Positions 35,961 through 47,395 of a stretch of 64,000 nucleotides of DNA are shown here, piece after piece. Numbering within the stretch: position 1 is the stretch's first letter; every line of letters begins with the position of its first letter. The notes beneath the pieces were generated by a model. The model ran no database searches. It was not told the origin of the DNA and worked only from the letters and a program-made list of their open reading frames with translations. Made by a program: the position numbers and the translations under genes. Origin of the DNA: Gnetum montanum (taxonomy: Eukaryota; Streptophyta; Gnetopsida; Gnetales; Gnetaceae); assembly GCA_015680685.1 (NCBI GenBank), contig MNCI01019122.1, forward strand, positions 117,664-181,663. The letters run 5' to 3'.

Positions 35961-37025
35961 GCGACACGTCCCTAGCATGCATCTACGCCAAGTACACATC
36001 AAACGAGCATGCATAGTGCCGACATGGGGGTGGGACGTTGCAGCTCCAAAATGCAGTTCACGATGCAATAGAAACATGATTTGGAATGTATGTAATGCTG
36101 CCACCCTTGGCATCATGTTGACCCTCTGGAGATGTCGTATGGCATCAAACTGGCCCTCCAGACCTACCGTCGCCACGACCCACCCCCCTGATAGTAGTTC
36201 CTTGGCCAGTGCCCGCCGCTGGAGTTCCAGCAGTATTATGGCTCAGCCAAAATATTATTACTCTCCAACTCCCTACCAACACCTGGGCTCGCATGATGTT
36301 TAGCTATGTGGTAGCTGATCCCATAGCTGAACTAAGAATGCATGCCTTTGGCAGGGATTATAGAGCATTCGCACTCACAACAACTCTCGGTGCCTTCGAG
36401 GCCAGTTCCTCCACACTGGTGCTACCAAGGCCGCTACTGGCCTTCCTACTTTGGACACCGTGCACCAGCACTGATGTCCAAGAGCTTCAACAACGTCTAC
36501 AACAAGCAAGACCTTTTGCCCTTACTTCGCATTATGGCGGTTTCGCTCTCTGTCGTGCTTACAGGGTGGGGTTGAGAGTACATCTAGCCACAATAGCAAA
36601 CGCTACGGCATCGCGAAGTGAGTGCCTTGACTAGCTCAACTACTTCAGCGTGCAAATTCCATGACATGTGTAACATAGCTCGCTGCATGGAAGCATCTGT
36701 AGGTAGGTCAAAACCCTTCACAGATGTAACACAACTCATCCTGCAAAGGAAACACCTATCCTACAAGAGGTCGAGGGTCAACGAGAGTAAATATGAAAAT
36801 GCGAACAAGTCCCTCATGAGCACTCCGACAAGGTACTTTGCTAAACCTCATCTTTGCCCTTTGTCTGAACCTCTGCAAAAACCAATGCAACACTCTCAAG
36901 CGCAACCAAGTGGTGTCTTAACAATCACCGAGCAGCAACATTAGCGTCGTGTCTTCCACGGTGTTTCATTTTCTTTGTCAACATCTCTCAAGCCTGTCCT
37001 CCAAACGTCGACAAAGAGGGGCCAA
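35961..37025. other. 3' untranslated region of Tat element B
   Basis: No recognised domain. A frame at 36209-36634 is open for 141 codons but has no family signature. The region ends in the purine tract gacaaagaggggccaa, shared in form with the one before LTR 1. Confidence 0.6.
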
Positions 37026-38439
37026 TGAAACATCCCAAAATTCAAAGGCATGCTTGCTTCACCAGGTCTTTGCAATTCACACAGCATTATGGTAGTTCTT
37101 CAGGAGATGGATGCTCTGATGTTCAGACTGTCCAGTTCGGCAAGTTTTTAAGTCAAGAATTCTTGCTATGCTACGCTACATCGTGTAGCGTAGCAAACTT
37201 CAGAAGATGTTTACAGAAGCACAGTGCTATGCTACACAGCGTAGCATAACGTAGCAAAAGCTGGATGACCAGTCACCTCGCCCGACTTAAACTCCTTTGG
37301 CAATGTCTACTTCTGTTAGAAAGCGGTGAACTTGGCAAAATCAAGTCATGTTTGCTGCTACGCTATGCTAAGCTATAAGGTGCAGTGAGGCGTAGCAATT
37401 CTGTGAAAGTAACAGAAGGTAACTCGAAGGGCGGGATCAACAAGTTCACAAGTTTCGTAATGAAAAAGACAAAGTTTATAGATGGGTGATGTTTTTTTTT
37501 TGCGACTAAGGCCAGTTTCTATGCTATGATATGCTATGTAGCGTAGCATAGCGTGGCAAAAATACAACAAACAATTAGCGTGCTCCAAAGGTCTACAACA
37601 CATGCAGCAGGACACAATGCAAGTTTCTCGCTTCAAACCGGTAGCTACGCTATGCTACGCTACGTAGCATAGCATAACGTAACAAGATGCTACGCCATGC
37701 CAAACATGCTATGCTACAAGGCATAGCAAAACGTGGCAAGCAATTACGCAACATTAATGCACTTCACCTAATTGCACCGTTGCTCTGACAGCACAATTAC
37801 GACATGGCAGGCTCGCCCAACGGTCATACATGCACGTGCAGCATATACAGGTCAGCATAAGCCCAGGGCACGTGGCATCCAAACCACCTCTTTCAGGTGC
37901 CCTCGGTCTTATAAATACCCCAATAAGCGACGCTTAAGCTCTCCCCGACTCTCTCGCACTCTGCCTTTCTTCTGCTTTTCAGCTTTTTAAGTTTTTCTTA
38001 GTAATCTAATCGGCTAACAATCTGGTTGGCTAACAAGCAAAAAGTTGGCACTGTAACCTTAAGCATTGTAAACTTTCTGTTTAACATTGTAAACAGTTAG
38101 CGCTTTCAGCTAGCATTCTATTCTGCTCTCTTCTACCACATTGATAGTACTTTGCATTGTTGACGACCGAGTCTGCGTTCGAGCACACAACCGTCTTGCT
38201 CTACACGTCTTGGTTACTCTCGGGATCTCTGCACTTCTCAACGTTGTGCAACCGATTCTATCCATCTTGACAGAGCAAGGTCATAGCTTCAAAGCGGTGC
38301 ATTTTTCTAATTGTATTTTCACATTATCTCCTATTTACTATTGCATTTTATACTATTTTCTATTTCTTTTACATTTAAGCATCACGTCGCGTTATCAGTC
38401 TCGTTTTCAAATCACACGTTTCAAAAGGTTATATTAACA
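37026..38439 (+). repeat. Tat LTR 2 (3' LTR of element B)
   Basis: 1,414 bp. It starts TGAAACATCCC and ends ATTAACA. U3 contains many copies of gctacgctatgctacg and its reverse complement (about 37165-37735), which together form imperfect palindromes. TATA box cttataaatacccc is at about 37909-37922. Sequence after the LTR (38440-38580) resembles the start of an element interior (cctgtttgattgaccagacc versus ccttgtttgatccatgtgca after LTR 1), so another element began here before the Helitron junction. Confidence 0.75.
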
Positions 38440-38585
38440 CTGACTAAGTCCCTGTTTGATTGACCAGACCATTCAGGGTGCCCAATTTCTGTCTTATCCA
38501 GCACGGCCCTCCAGCGGAAACAGGGTCAAGACTATCAACAACCGACAACCCCTTGGTGTTTTACCAGCCACCGACATTTTCGGTC
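38440..38585 (+). other. Start of a further Tat interior, truncated at the Helitron junction
   Basis: About 145 bases follow LTR 2 and match the post-LTR 1 region only at the leader. No gag is present. The sequence changes to minus-strand Helitron near 38580-38595. Confidence 0.5.
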
Positions 38586-38594
38586 GCTACAGAT

Positions 38595-41500
38595 TTAGTA
38601 CTTCAAAATCATATTCAATTCCATCCTGTCTTTCCGGAATAATATTTGTATATTGCCTCTCTTCCTCGCAAGCACGTTCAACCTTTTCATCGAATGGCTG
38701 CTCTTCCAATTCATAGATGTATCAAACAGAAATCCATTTTCATTCAATTTCTTCGTCATTTCTTCCCAGATCGTGTTTGACATCTCTAAAAGGATAGTGT
38801 AGTAACAGTTGCACCTAACAGTAATCTATCCATTTTTCCTCTCCTACTCTTGGAGTTACTCTAAATTTTGGAAATGTTTTTACAATAACTGGTCATAGTC
38901 GAGGCTTCCACACTAGTAGCTTTCTCTTCTTTGAGATAAAGGTAAAATATTTCATAGCATTCAATAATGAAACTCCTATTTCTAGTGGTCTCTTTTGATA
39001 TGCATTGATAAGGGTTGTATATGGTTCTGGTTTCTCATCTCCATCTAGATATGGTATAACTCTTTTATACATATCTCTAAACACATTTATAGTATCAAAT
39101 AGTTGACTGCATTCAACTAATGGAAGTTCATATAGCATATGACAAACCTCCATGGCACCTATGTCTCTATCAGCTGCAACATCCATCATGAGTCTTTTGT
39201 ATGCAGTCATTACGTTTTCTTTAAGGTTTCAAGATTCAACAATACGAAGTACTAAATCATGAAAGCATCTTAACTTCTTTTCAGATTTTGCTGCATATTT
39301 TGCAATATATTTAATAAAAACATATTTTTCAAGGACCGGTTGAAAGTCTGTGTTTGCTCTCCATCTTTGAAGGATCATTCTATTATGAACATTCAACCTT
39401 GGATCATTTCGACGTGGTTCATATGTAACATGATTTTTGTTTTCTGGATCTTGAAAGAGATCTGATTAAGCTCACAATGGCCATGGAACATTATACCTAA
39501 GGTAATAAATTGAAGTTATAAAATTATTTTCCTAGATCCCATACATTCATGATGCAAATAAGAATCTAGGTATTCAGAGAAATATAATTGTACCTGCAAA
39601 CTTGCATATGATTTCGGATTCTTAAACATGCTCCTCTCTTACATTGTGTGTGTCACTGAACTGAATTTAAGAGCTCATCATAATCAATGTCAAGATCCAT
39701 GAATTGTAGCTGTTGACTTTGAATTTCGCATGGATGCCTAGGATTATTAACACATTGCATCTACAAATGAAAGATTTGTATAATTTTTATAATGGTTTTT
39801 TCAAATAACCTAAACAATTTTTTAACATTTAAAATAAATATTTAAAAATTCCAAACAACTTACATCATTGGATATTTCATCTTGATTGAATCTACTATTC
39901 CATGCATTTGTTATTGCATCAAAAAACTCTCTCATCTTTCTAACTGCTTATGGGTCATTCTAATGAAGTTCTTCTATGTTTGGAGCTCCCTTGATCCAAA
40001 GAAAGCCATGGACATGTGGTGATCCCCTATGTTGCCATTCATATCTTGTCTAGTAATCAACCACATCAAATTCTTGAAATAAAATCATTTCTCGAAATGT
40101 CTTATGTCGAATATGCATAAACTCAGCAACTATATGTGGGTTCTCAATAATATTTTTCATTTTCCACTCTCTTATCTCAAAAACATTTTGTGGGGTTCTA
40201 TAGGCATTACTTTATGTAGATCTAGCCAATAAAGATTTGCTGCACTCAGAGTAAAAAAAATAGTTGGTGCACCCATCTCATTTATCAAATCAAACAACTG
40301 TGCTTTGCATTTTCTCCAATACGAAGGTGTTCCTCGTATCGCTATTCCAAATCTCATCAAATTATCAACAAAATTATCTGATGGTGCATTTTGTAGTCCT
40401 TCACGTAATTCTTGGATTGTTAATGGTGCTTCTATAATATTTTTTTTGAAGAATAGTGATGTTGATTTCAGTGCACGATGTCTTGTTATCATGTTATAAA
40501 TGTGATACCTGAAAATGAAAATAAAATTCCTATGTAATTAGTTCATAAGATGTCAAAAACATGAATGCTATTTAGCAATGTAAATGTAATTAATTTCTGA
40601 TGCCTGAATCTTTTATCACGTCCAAATCTGCCATCCTTATATCGAAGTAGATGTCTAGCATATTCATGTAACATGACATCCTTGTACCTTCTTGTAAGGA
40701 AGTCACATTTTCCACGTGGAAACAACATTGGAAATGACATTGGAAGCATTCCAACTGTGTTGAACTCATTGATGGGTGACTCTGAAAGTGTTGGCCATTG
40801 TGCGTAATCTGAACTTTCAACAGTTGGATTTTCTAACCAAGCTCTTACTAGATCAAGTTCTTTCCCTAGAAGAACTACACATGATGCTACTGATGATGTG
40901 TGTCTAATAATATTTTCCTCCTTTAAATCAACCAAAGGATCACCAAACTGTAATCTCATCTCACTATCCTTCTCAGAAAATCTAATATAACGAATCCTTT
41001 CAAAAACATTAACATCTCCTGTATCACTAACATCATCCAAAGCATGCTCATCTATTTCTACATCCTAATAGAATGGATCATTCTGTTTCTTATACAATAA
41101 GGCAGCATACACACGCTTTTTATTTACAACAAAGCTATAGGTTGTTCCAATTTGATCAACTTGTCTTAGTATCAACATTGGAATTTCATGAATCCTCAAA
41201 GGTAGCCTAGTTGCAATTTTAGATACATCTTGCATAAAACTAATGGTATGTCCTTTATATTGTAATTGACCTCCAATAGCATGCGTAACTTGTAAAATAA
41301 GATTAATTCGTGATATAAGCATTTCTTCAACTTTTGATAGTTCTGATAAGATTATTGGCTGGGGTTTTGGATCCATATTATTATCAGCAGAAAAACACTT
41401 AATCTCTTCACCATTGTGATTCAAGATCCCCATTACTTTTTCATTTGCACACCTTCCACATGTTAGACCAAATATTTGTACAGGTTTCATTAACATACTT

Positions 41501-42349
41501 AAAAAAACTTTCATTGCAAATACCACATGATTGAAGAACACTAAAATTATCAACCTCGCTTGAAAATCTTGTTATTGCATGCATGATTTGTGTATTTGAC
41601 TTATGAAGATTTGGATAAGATACCTGATTGTTCATATGTTCATAAGATATTTGTTGATGTTCCATTCACAATCTTGGTTGAGCCTGTTCCTGATCAAGTC
41701 TTGCAACTAAATCTAACATTTCTGCCACTTCTGCTCATCTTTTTCTTTGTCTAAAATGTTCTTGTCTTTCACGCCCTTGTGCATATTTTCGTTTTATAGT
41801 AACAATCTCTATAGGATTTATAAGTAATTCATCTTTGACCATCAAATCATCATTATTTGAATACATCTGACCAAATCCATGACCATGACCACATCCATGA
41901 CCATGACCACGTCCTATATGTGAAATAACTTCTTGATGCAATTGAGGTTGATTCTGTGAAATATTAATAGGAATGACTACTAAGTGATTTTGTGTTCATC
42001 TATGCGTTCTCATCCTTGTCCTTATCCACGTCCACGACCTCTTCCTCATCCTTGTCTATGATCCCTTCCATTCTGTGAAATATTATTATACAAAGTGACC
42101 TAATATATTTAGCTTTATTAAATCATACAAATGAATTTCATCTAAAACAAAAATAAAATTTCATCTACAAACCTCACTTCCTTCCACTTTTTGTTGCTAC
42201 ATTTCTGCTCAACGCGTTCTTTGACGTAAGTGATCTTGTTCCATTCTTTGCAACTCTAAAGGATCTCCCCCTTGCCGAGCTTCTCTTCTTCGATCTCTAA
42301 GACGTTGTTGTCTCGCTTGGTTTAACTCACACTCTCTATCACCTGGCAT
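38595..42349 (-). pseudogene. Helitron Rep/helicase, N-terminal part
   Basis: Minus strand from the ATG at 42349. In order: a charged start (MPGDRECELNQARQQRLRDR), an RGRGRG and GHGHGCGHGHG-rich segment (about 42050-41870), a Cys-rich region with FSADNNMDPKPQPI (41553-41065), ERIRYIRFSEKD, the Rep region with SFPMLFPRGK (about 40725), NLYWLDLHKVMP (about 40215), the HUH motif PHVHGFLW (about 40008-40030) and the two-tyrosine motif KYIAKYAAK (about 39290-39320). The frame then runs to YDFEVLN at about 38595. HUH and both tyrosines, which nick and join DNA, are intact, but many stops and frameshifts interrupt the frame. Walker A and the rest of the helicase are absent here. The helicase end is at 19506-20565. 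Confidence 0.9.
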
Positions 42350-42763
42350 GATCTATATTTATAGGAATGAGAATGACACAACCTTTCTAAACGTATTACA
42401 TAACCTTTCTAAATGTATTTCTGTTTTGCAATGGACGTAACCTTTCATAACATGTTAACGTTAGTCAGCGTTATGGACAAAGTTGGTGTTATCGAAATAT
42501 GATTGGTAATGGCCTCTCGGGAAAGTCAACATTAGTTAGCGTTATGGACCAAGTTGGCGTTACCAAAATATGACTGGTAATGGCCTCTCGGCCAAATAAT
42601 AAGCTAAATTTTGAATGATCGACCAACTTCAAAATCTTGCCAAGTGGATACCACCTAAGTTTCAGCGTTACATAACCTACTAGAAGATTCTATAACATTT
42701 TCTAATTCTATTCTTAATACATTTTCAAAGGAGGAGATAGGAAAAATCTATGCTCTTTCATGA
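42350..42763 (-). other. Upstream region of the Helitron
   Basis: A TATA-like cctataaatatag (minus strand, about 42353-42366) abuts the first ATG, too close for that ATG to be in a transcript from that box. At 42460-42590 a unit of about 70 bases (core ggtaatggcctctcgg) occurs twice in tandem. The Helitron 5' end is not resolved; element C is inserted at 42763. Confidence 0.5.
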
Positions 42764-43510
42764 TGATGAGTCATGAATTTGCTAACAGCCACGATAACAC
42801 ACCCACGATATCACATCCACGATATCGCATCTTTGGTTTCACAGCCAATGCGATATCGCATCCTTCCCTGCGATATCGCGTACATGATATCGCAACCCAC
42901 CGCCAGTTCTATAAATAAGAGGTGGCTCTCCAATGTTTCTCTATCTAGATTTAGTCCCTTAGCGAAACTCTGGCAGTTTTATCCCTCCAAAGATAGAATT
43001 ATTTTCTAGTGTATGCCCGCAGTGTGGTGAATGTAATTGTACAACATCCTTATTCGAGTGTGACATACTTGGACACGCACATGACCGAAAATAAAGATCG
43101 AGATTACTTCATCATTGTAGCATTCATTTAGTTTAATTATTTACTTAATTGTTATTTACTGCTTTCCTAGTTAATCTCTCTCACCCTTATCTCATGTTAA
43201 AATGCAAAATGAGTACGACTTGATTATGAGCATTTAAGTGTGACTACTTGGTAACCCAGTAGCGTACCTAGGATCTGCGCTTGGTAATCCTAGTGGTAGT
43301 TGTGCACGAAGTCCAAGATGTGTACGGATAATCAGGGAACGGATGCTCATCGCACTTAGGCTAGTTAGACTCTTTTACCCTTTCTCTCTTAGCTTAGATA
43401 ATATTACTTTCCATTACCTTCAGGAGTAGCATTAGATTAGAAACCCATCATACACCTCACTCTGGACTAAACCATACGTGACAAAGATAATACTAGTCTA
43501 GGTGGGAAGA
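42764..43510 (+). repeat. 5' LTR of element C (visible part)
   Basis: Aligns with 48347-49108. U3 carries GCGATATCGC palindromes at about 42810-42895, then TATA box ctataaataagagg (about 42910-42923). The last part, by comparison about 140 bases, falls in the N gap. Confidence 0.93.
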
Positions 43511-44376
43511 NNNNNNNNNNNNNNNNNNNNNNNNNNNNNNNNNNNNNNNNNNNNNNNNNNNNNNNNNNNNNNNNNNNNNNNNNNNNNNNNNNNNNNNNNN
43601 NNNNNNNNNNNNNNNNNNNNNNNNNNNNNNNNNNNNNNNNNNNNNNNNNNNNNNNNNNNNNNNNNNNNNNNNNNNNNNNNNNNNNNNNNNNNNNNNNNNN
43701 NNNNNNNNNNNNNNNNNNNNNNNNNNNNNNNNNNNNNNNNNNNNNNNNNNNNNNNNNNNNNNNNNNNNNNNNNNNNNNNNNNNNNNNNNNNNNNNNNNNN
43801 NNNNNNNNNNNNNNNNNNNNNNNNNNNNNNNNNNNNNNNNNNNNNNNNNNNNNNNNNNNNNNNNNNNNNNNNNNNNNNNNNNNNNNNNNNNNNNNNNNNN
43901 NNNNNNNNNNNNNNNNNNNNNNNNNNNNNNNNNNNNNNNNNNNNNNNNNNNNNNNNNNNNNNNNNNNNNNNNNNNNNNNNNNNNNNNNNNNNNNNNNNNN
44001 NNNNNNNNNNNNNNNNNNNNNNNNNNNNNNNNNNNNNNNNNNNNNNNNNNNNNNNNNNNNNNNNNNNNNNNNNNNNNNNNNNNNNNNNNNNNNNNNNNNN
44101 NNNNNNNNNNNNNNNNNNNNNNNNNNNNNNNNNNNNNNNNNNNNNNNNNNNNNNNNNNNNNNNNNNNNNNNNNNNNNNNNNNNNNNNNNNNNNNNNNNNN
44201 NNNNNNNNNNNNNNNNNNNNNNNNNNNNNNNNNNNNNNNNNNNNNNNNNNNNNNNNNNNNNNNNNNNNNNNNNNNNNNNNNNNNNNNNNNNNNNNNNNNN
44301 NNNNNNNNNNNNNNNNNNNNNNNNNNNNNNNNNNNNNNNNNNNNNNNNNNNNNNNNNNNNNNNNNNNNNNNNNNNN
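43511..44376. other. Assembly gap (866 Ns)
   Basis: A run of N inside element C, starting in the 5' LTR. Long open frames across it are artefacts of N translation. By comparison with element D it should hold the LTR end, the PBS and the start of gag. Confidence 0.99.
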
Positions 44377-45491
44377 AATCTCGAGGTGGAAACATCATCT
44401 TTGCCAACACAACAAACATTAGAAGAGGTCGAGGCAAAGATCAATAAGATGTTGGAATGGACGTATCAAAAGTGTGGAGAATTTATCAATATTATTGGAG
44501 ATAGAGTTTTGACAACCCAAGAAGCAAGACAAAACATTAGACAATCGAAAAGAAGGGATAAGGAAAATAAGAGCTCAATTGCCCATCATACGTATGAATG
44601 CAACATATGCCTATACGATCACCCCAAAGGCCAATGCCCAATATTGTTACATTTACATGAGCATTGGGGAAACACGTTACATCTAGAGTTCGTACAGAGA
44701 TACTGTGTTTGATCACAGTGGCAACAATCCCAATCGTGGGGGAGACCACCACTAGACCGAAGACACCCTTCATATCATCTGAATCCAAATGCTTATCTTG
44801 TTCAACATCCTGTTTCTCCAACTGGGCCAACGTACTCTATCTCACTACAGTACCATTCTCCTCAATACTATCAGCCCATGCCTTCAATACAACCACCACC
44901 TTGTGCACCCTATACTCCTCCTAACCTTCAACATTCTCATTTTTCCCTCCTTCTACATTGCCACTAGCTATTCCTAAGGTGCCTTCACCACAACAACAAC
45001 CTACGAACGTCACTTGTGCTACTACTGCCAACAACAGTGAGAGGCCTCCTCAACATCCAAAGTGCCCCTTCTTTAAACATAACTATAAAAAGGGACAACA
45101 CAATTCCAAGGCCACTACATCTTCCAACTCAGCACAAGTCCCACACTGTGGTGCACCTTCATCTTCAAATCCCATGCCTCATGTTTCTTCATTAAGGCCA
45201 CCAACTCACACTCCAACAACAATCCAACCCAATGAACACAAAAATGGAGAGCGACAAACCGATCCTTGCATACCATCTAACGGTCTCAAACATCATAGTG
45301 GGTCAACTCATTATCCAGAAACTACATTGTATAAATTGCCCCACTATTCTCATTATAATCAAGTGTGTGAACCTCGATGGGGTAAGTATGACCGGGCCCC
45401 AATATTCTCAACACACAAGGATCCTTATGTTCCATTTATTAATCCTTACTATCCTCAACCAATTAGTTATGGGGGATATCCCCCATTTTAG
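44377..45491 (+). pseudogene. gag: gag of element C (C-terminal part, broken)
   Basis: After the gap the frame reads EEVEAKINKMLEWTYQKCGE, then the Cys/His segment CNICLYDHPKGQC...HLHEHW shared with element D, and stops at 44710-44712. A further frame continues to a Pro/Ser/Tyr-rich tail (44958-45491) ending GGYPPF as in D. One stop and frameshifts separate the pieces. The N-terminal capsid-like core lies in the gap or was lost. The tail is rich in Pro, Gln, Asn and Ser and is probably disordered. Confidence 0.83.
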
Positions 45492-47395
45492 TAACAAGCA
45501 GGATTAATAACCACTTTTTATTTTCTTCAAATTTTTAATTTTTGTTTTCTAGTTTTTCATTTTTCAATTCCTTGTTTTATCTTTTTATCTTTTCATCTTT
45601 TTGTCTTTTTATGTTTTTATAAGTAATCTAGTCTATGAATAAAAGACTCATGTGGCTCGTTGGTTGAGGTGTGTTCTATGTTGTCAAGTCCTGAGCGATC
45701 AATTATTGGGAACAGTGAGCCCATTACACCCACTCATCCACTCTACAAATAAGAGGGTCTGTTTGAGGGTATAGTGATATTCTTGACATTCTTAAAACTT
45801 AAAATTAATTTTGTGTTTATTGTACCCAGAATGAAGAAGGATGGACCAAGAGGGAATGATTAGTGTGTGACATCCAGGGGACTTGTGGTTTCTCTTTGGT
45901 GATGTCTGTGAGAGTTATCATGCAATGTGGTTGTAATCAGATCTTATAAATCTAACGAGAAATGGGACTTAGAGTAATCAAAAAGGGCACTCAAAAATCC
46001 AATGCTGTTCTAGGGGGCTCCACTGGAAATACATGCACCCATGCCTGAAGGTTGGCGGCTTCTCTGGATTCAGTAAAGTGAAAAAGAAAAAAAAAGAAAA
46101 AAAAAGAAAAAAAACAAAGTGCCATAAAACAAAATTCACTCCTCCCTTGAATAAAATGTCAAGTGATCGTACACCTTATTGTTATGGTACTCTCATAGTT
46201 GTTCATCATGGGATGAAACAATGCGATGTCACTGGTCAGAGGAACGGACTTGGTCCTGATCTTGGAACGATGGGTAATGACACCTTAATCATGCTTTACA
46301 CGCAGGATTCACTGTGCCCTAGGTCAGTTACCTCATGTCCCAATCTCTACGATCCTTTTTTCTATAGTTCATCTCATCTCACTGTTCCTGTAATTGTAGC
46401 TCGTGTCGTGTGTAACATAGAATTCTTACCTCATTCTGGTGATATTTACATGTGTGTGTTTTGTGAAGTTAGTACGGATTACATTTAACCTTTCTAGTGC
46501 CCACGAACACTTTAAGTGTGGTTACACAAGGGCATTATAGGCTGAAACCTGCTTTGGGGAGGACCCACTTGTGTAATCTTTTGTAATCTTCACTTATGAC
46601 ACAGCTCACACACACCATTTATTACCCTCATCGTATTGTTCAAGATATTCTTTCCCTTATTACTATCCCTCCGATTCAACGTTCCTATGAATCATCACAT
46701 AGCCTTTTTCTCTATCATCCGAGGTCCTTATTGATAAATTCCATACCATTATAATTTTCGTGCCTTCAGAACTAGTTGAATTACCTTGGAACCCTTTAAT
46801 AATCGTCTAGATGTCCTTAGTTTACATCGTTTAATTTCAAAAGAAATATTAAAAATTCGGTACATTCTCTAAGTGCCCTAACTTCGATGAAATTATATAT
46901 ACGTTACCCCCCTGTGCCAATCAACATCATTTGCAACTGTTCACGCAACGGAAGTTTTTCAAATTCCTCTCTATGACTCGCGATTGCATGCCCCTTACTT
47001 TCATATCCATAACTCGCTCACTGGTACTCCAATTTTCATTTCATTTGAACCTACTTGAACCTGGAGTGTTTAGCTTAGTCATTGGGGAGGGGCACACGTC
47101 GAATAGTGCATAAATTTTTTGAAATTCATCATCGCTCGAAGGACATCTTTAAGGGTAATTAGTTGTAAAATTAAGAATAAAATGTGTCAAAAACAATTTC
47201 ATCCCCTTAGCTATACCAGAAAATTAAATTTGGAAACCACCTAAGCAAAGAGGACTCAACATTATAATCTTTCGGGAACATGTTCTTTCAATAATTAACA
47301 TCACACGAAATAAAGTAAATCTATTAAGGCAAGCAGTAAGGTATAACCTAACTTTGGTAACAACCTTACTAACGATTAGCCCCGTGTGATTGCAG
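45492..47395 (+). other. Spacer of element C with a conserved 151-codon frame
   Basis: No pol. An uninterrupted frame at 46033-46488 starts MHPCLKVGGFSGF, has a Lys-rich stretch and ends VSTDYI; element D has the same sequence with stops (8604 downward), and element E shows related DNA near its right edge. Whether it is coding is uncertain. A conserved block near 46500-46590 (ctgctttggggaggacccac) is shared with D. The end of the region (gtgtgattgcag) is a splice acceptor for the late ORF. Confidence 0.55.

Larger units (their letters stand above)
25186..37025 (+). mobile_element. Tat element B interior: protease, antisense gene, RT-RNaseH-integrase
   Basis: Plus-strand Tat/Ogre-like interior between two LTRs. 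It contains a degenerate PBS (25186-25205), a short gag remnant and protease (25400-26500), then 5.7 kb with no sense-strand domain but a complete antisense gene (27071-31510), then RT-RNaseH-integrase (32400-35655), TTAAACTAGC repeats, 3' UTR and the PPT gacaaagaggggccaa (37010-37025). In Ogre elements an intron separates protease from RT; the antisense gene sits in the corresponding place. Most of gag is missing. No TSD was found. Confidence 0.8.

Noticed and set aside
35659-36303. 214-codon frame after Tat B integrase
   Set aside because: The N-terminal two thirds are periodic because of the TTAAACTAGC tandem repeats, and the rest shows no family motif.
37165-37735. CRISPR-like array of short palindromic repeats
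   Set aside because: The units are irregularly spaced, have no constant repeat plus unique spacer structure, and lie in the U3 of a plant LTR.
43467-44444. Open frames of more than 300 codons on both strands
   Set aside because: They are translations of the N gap; no sequence information is present.
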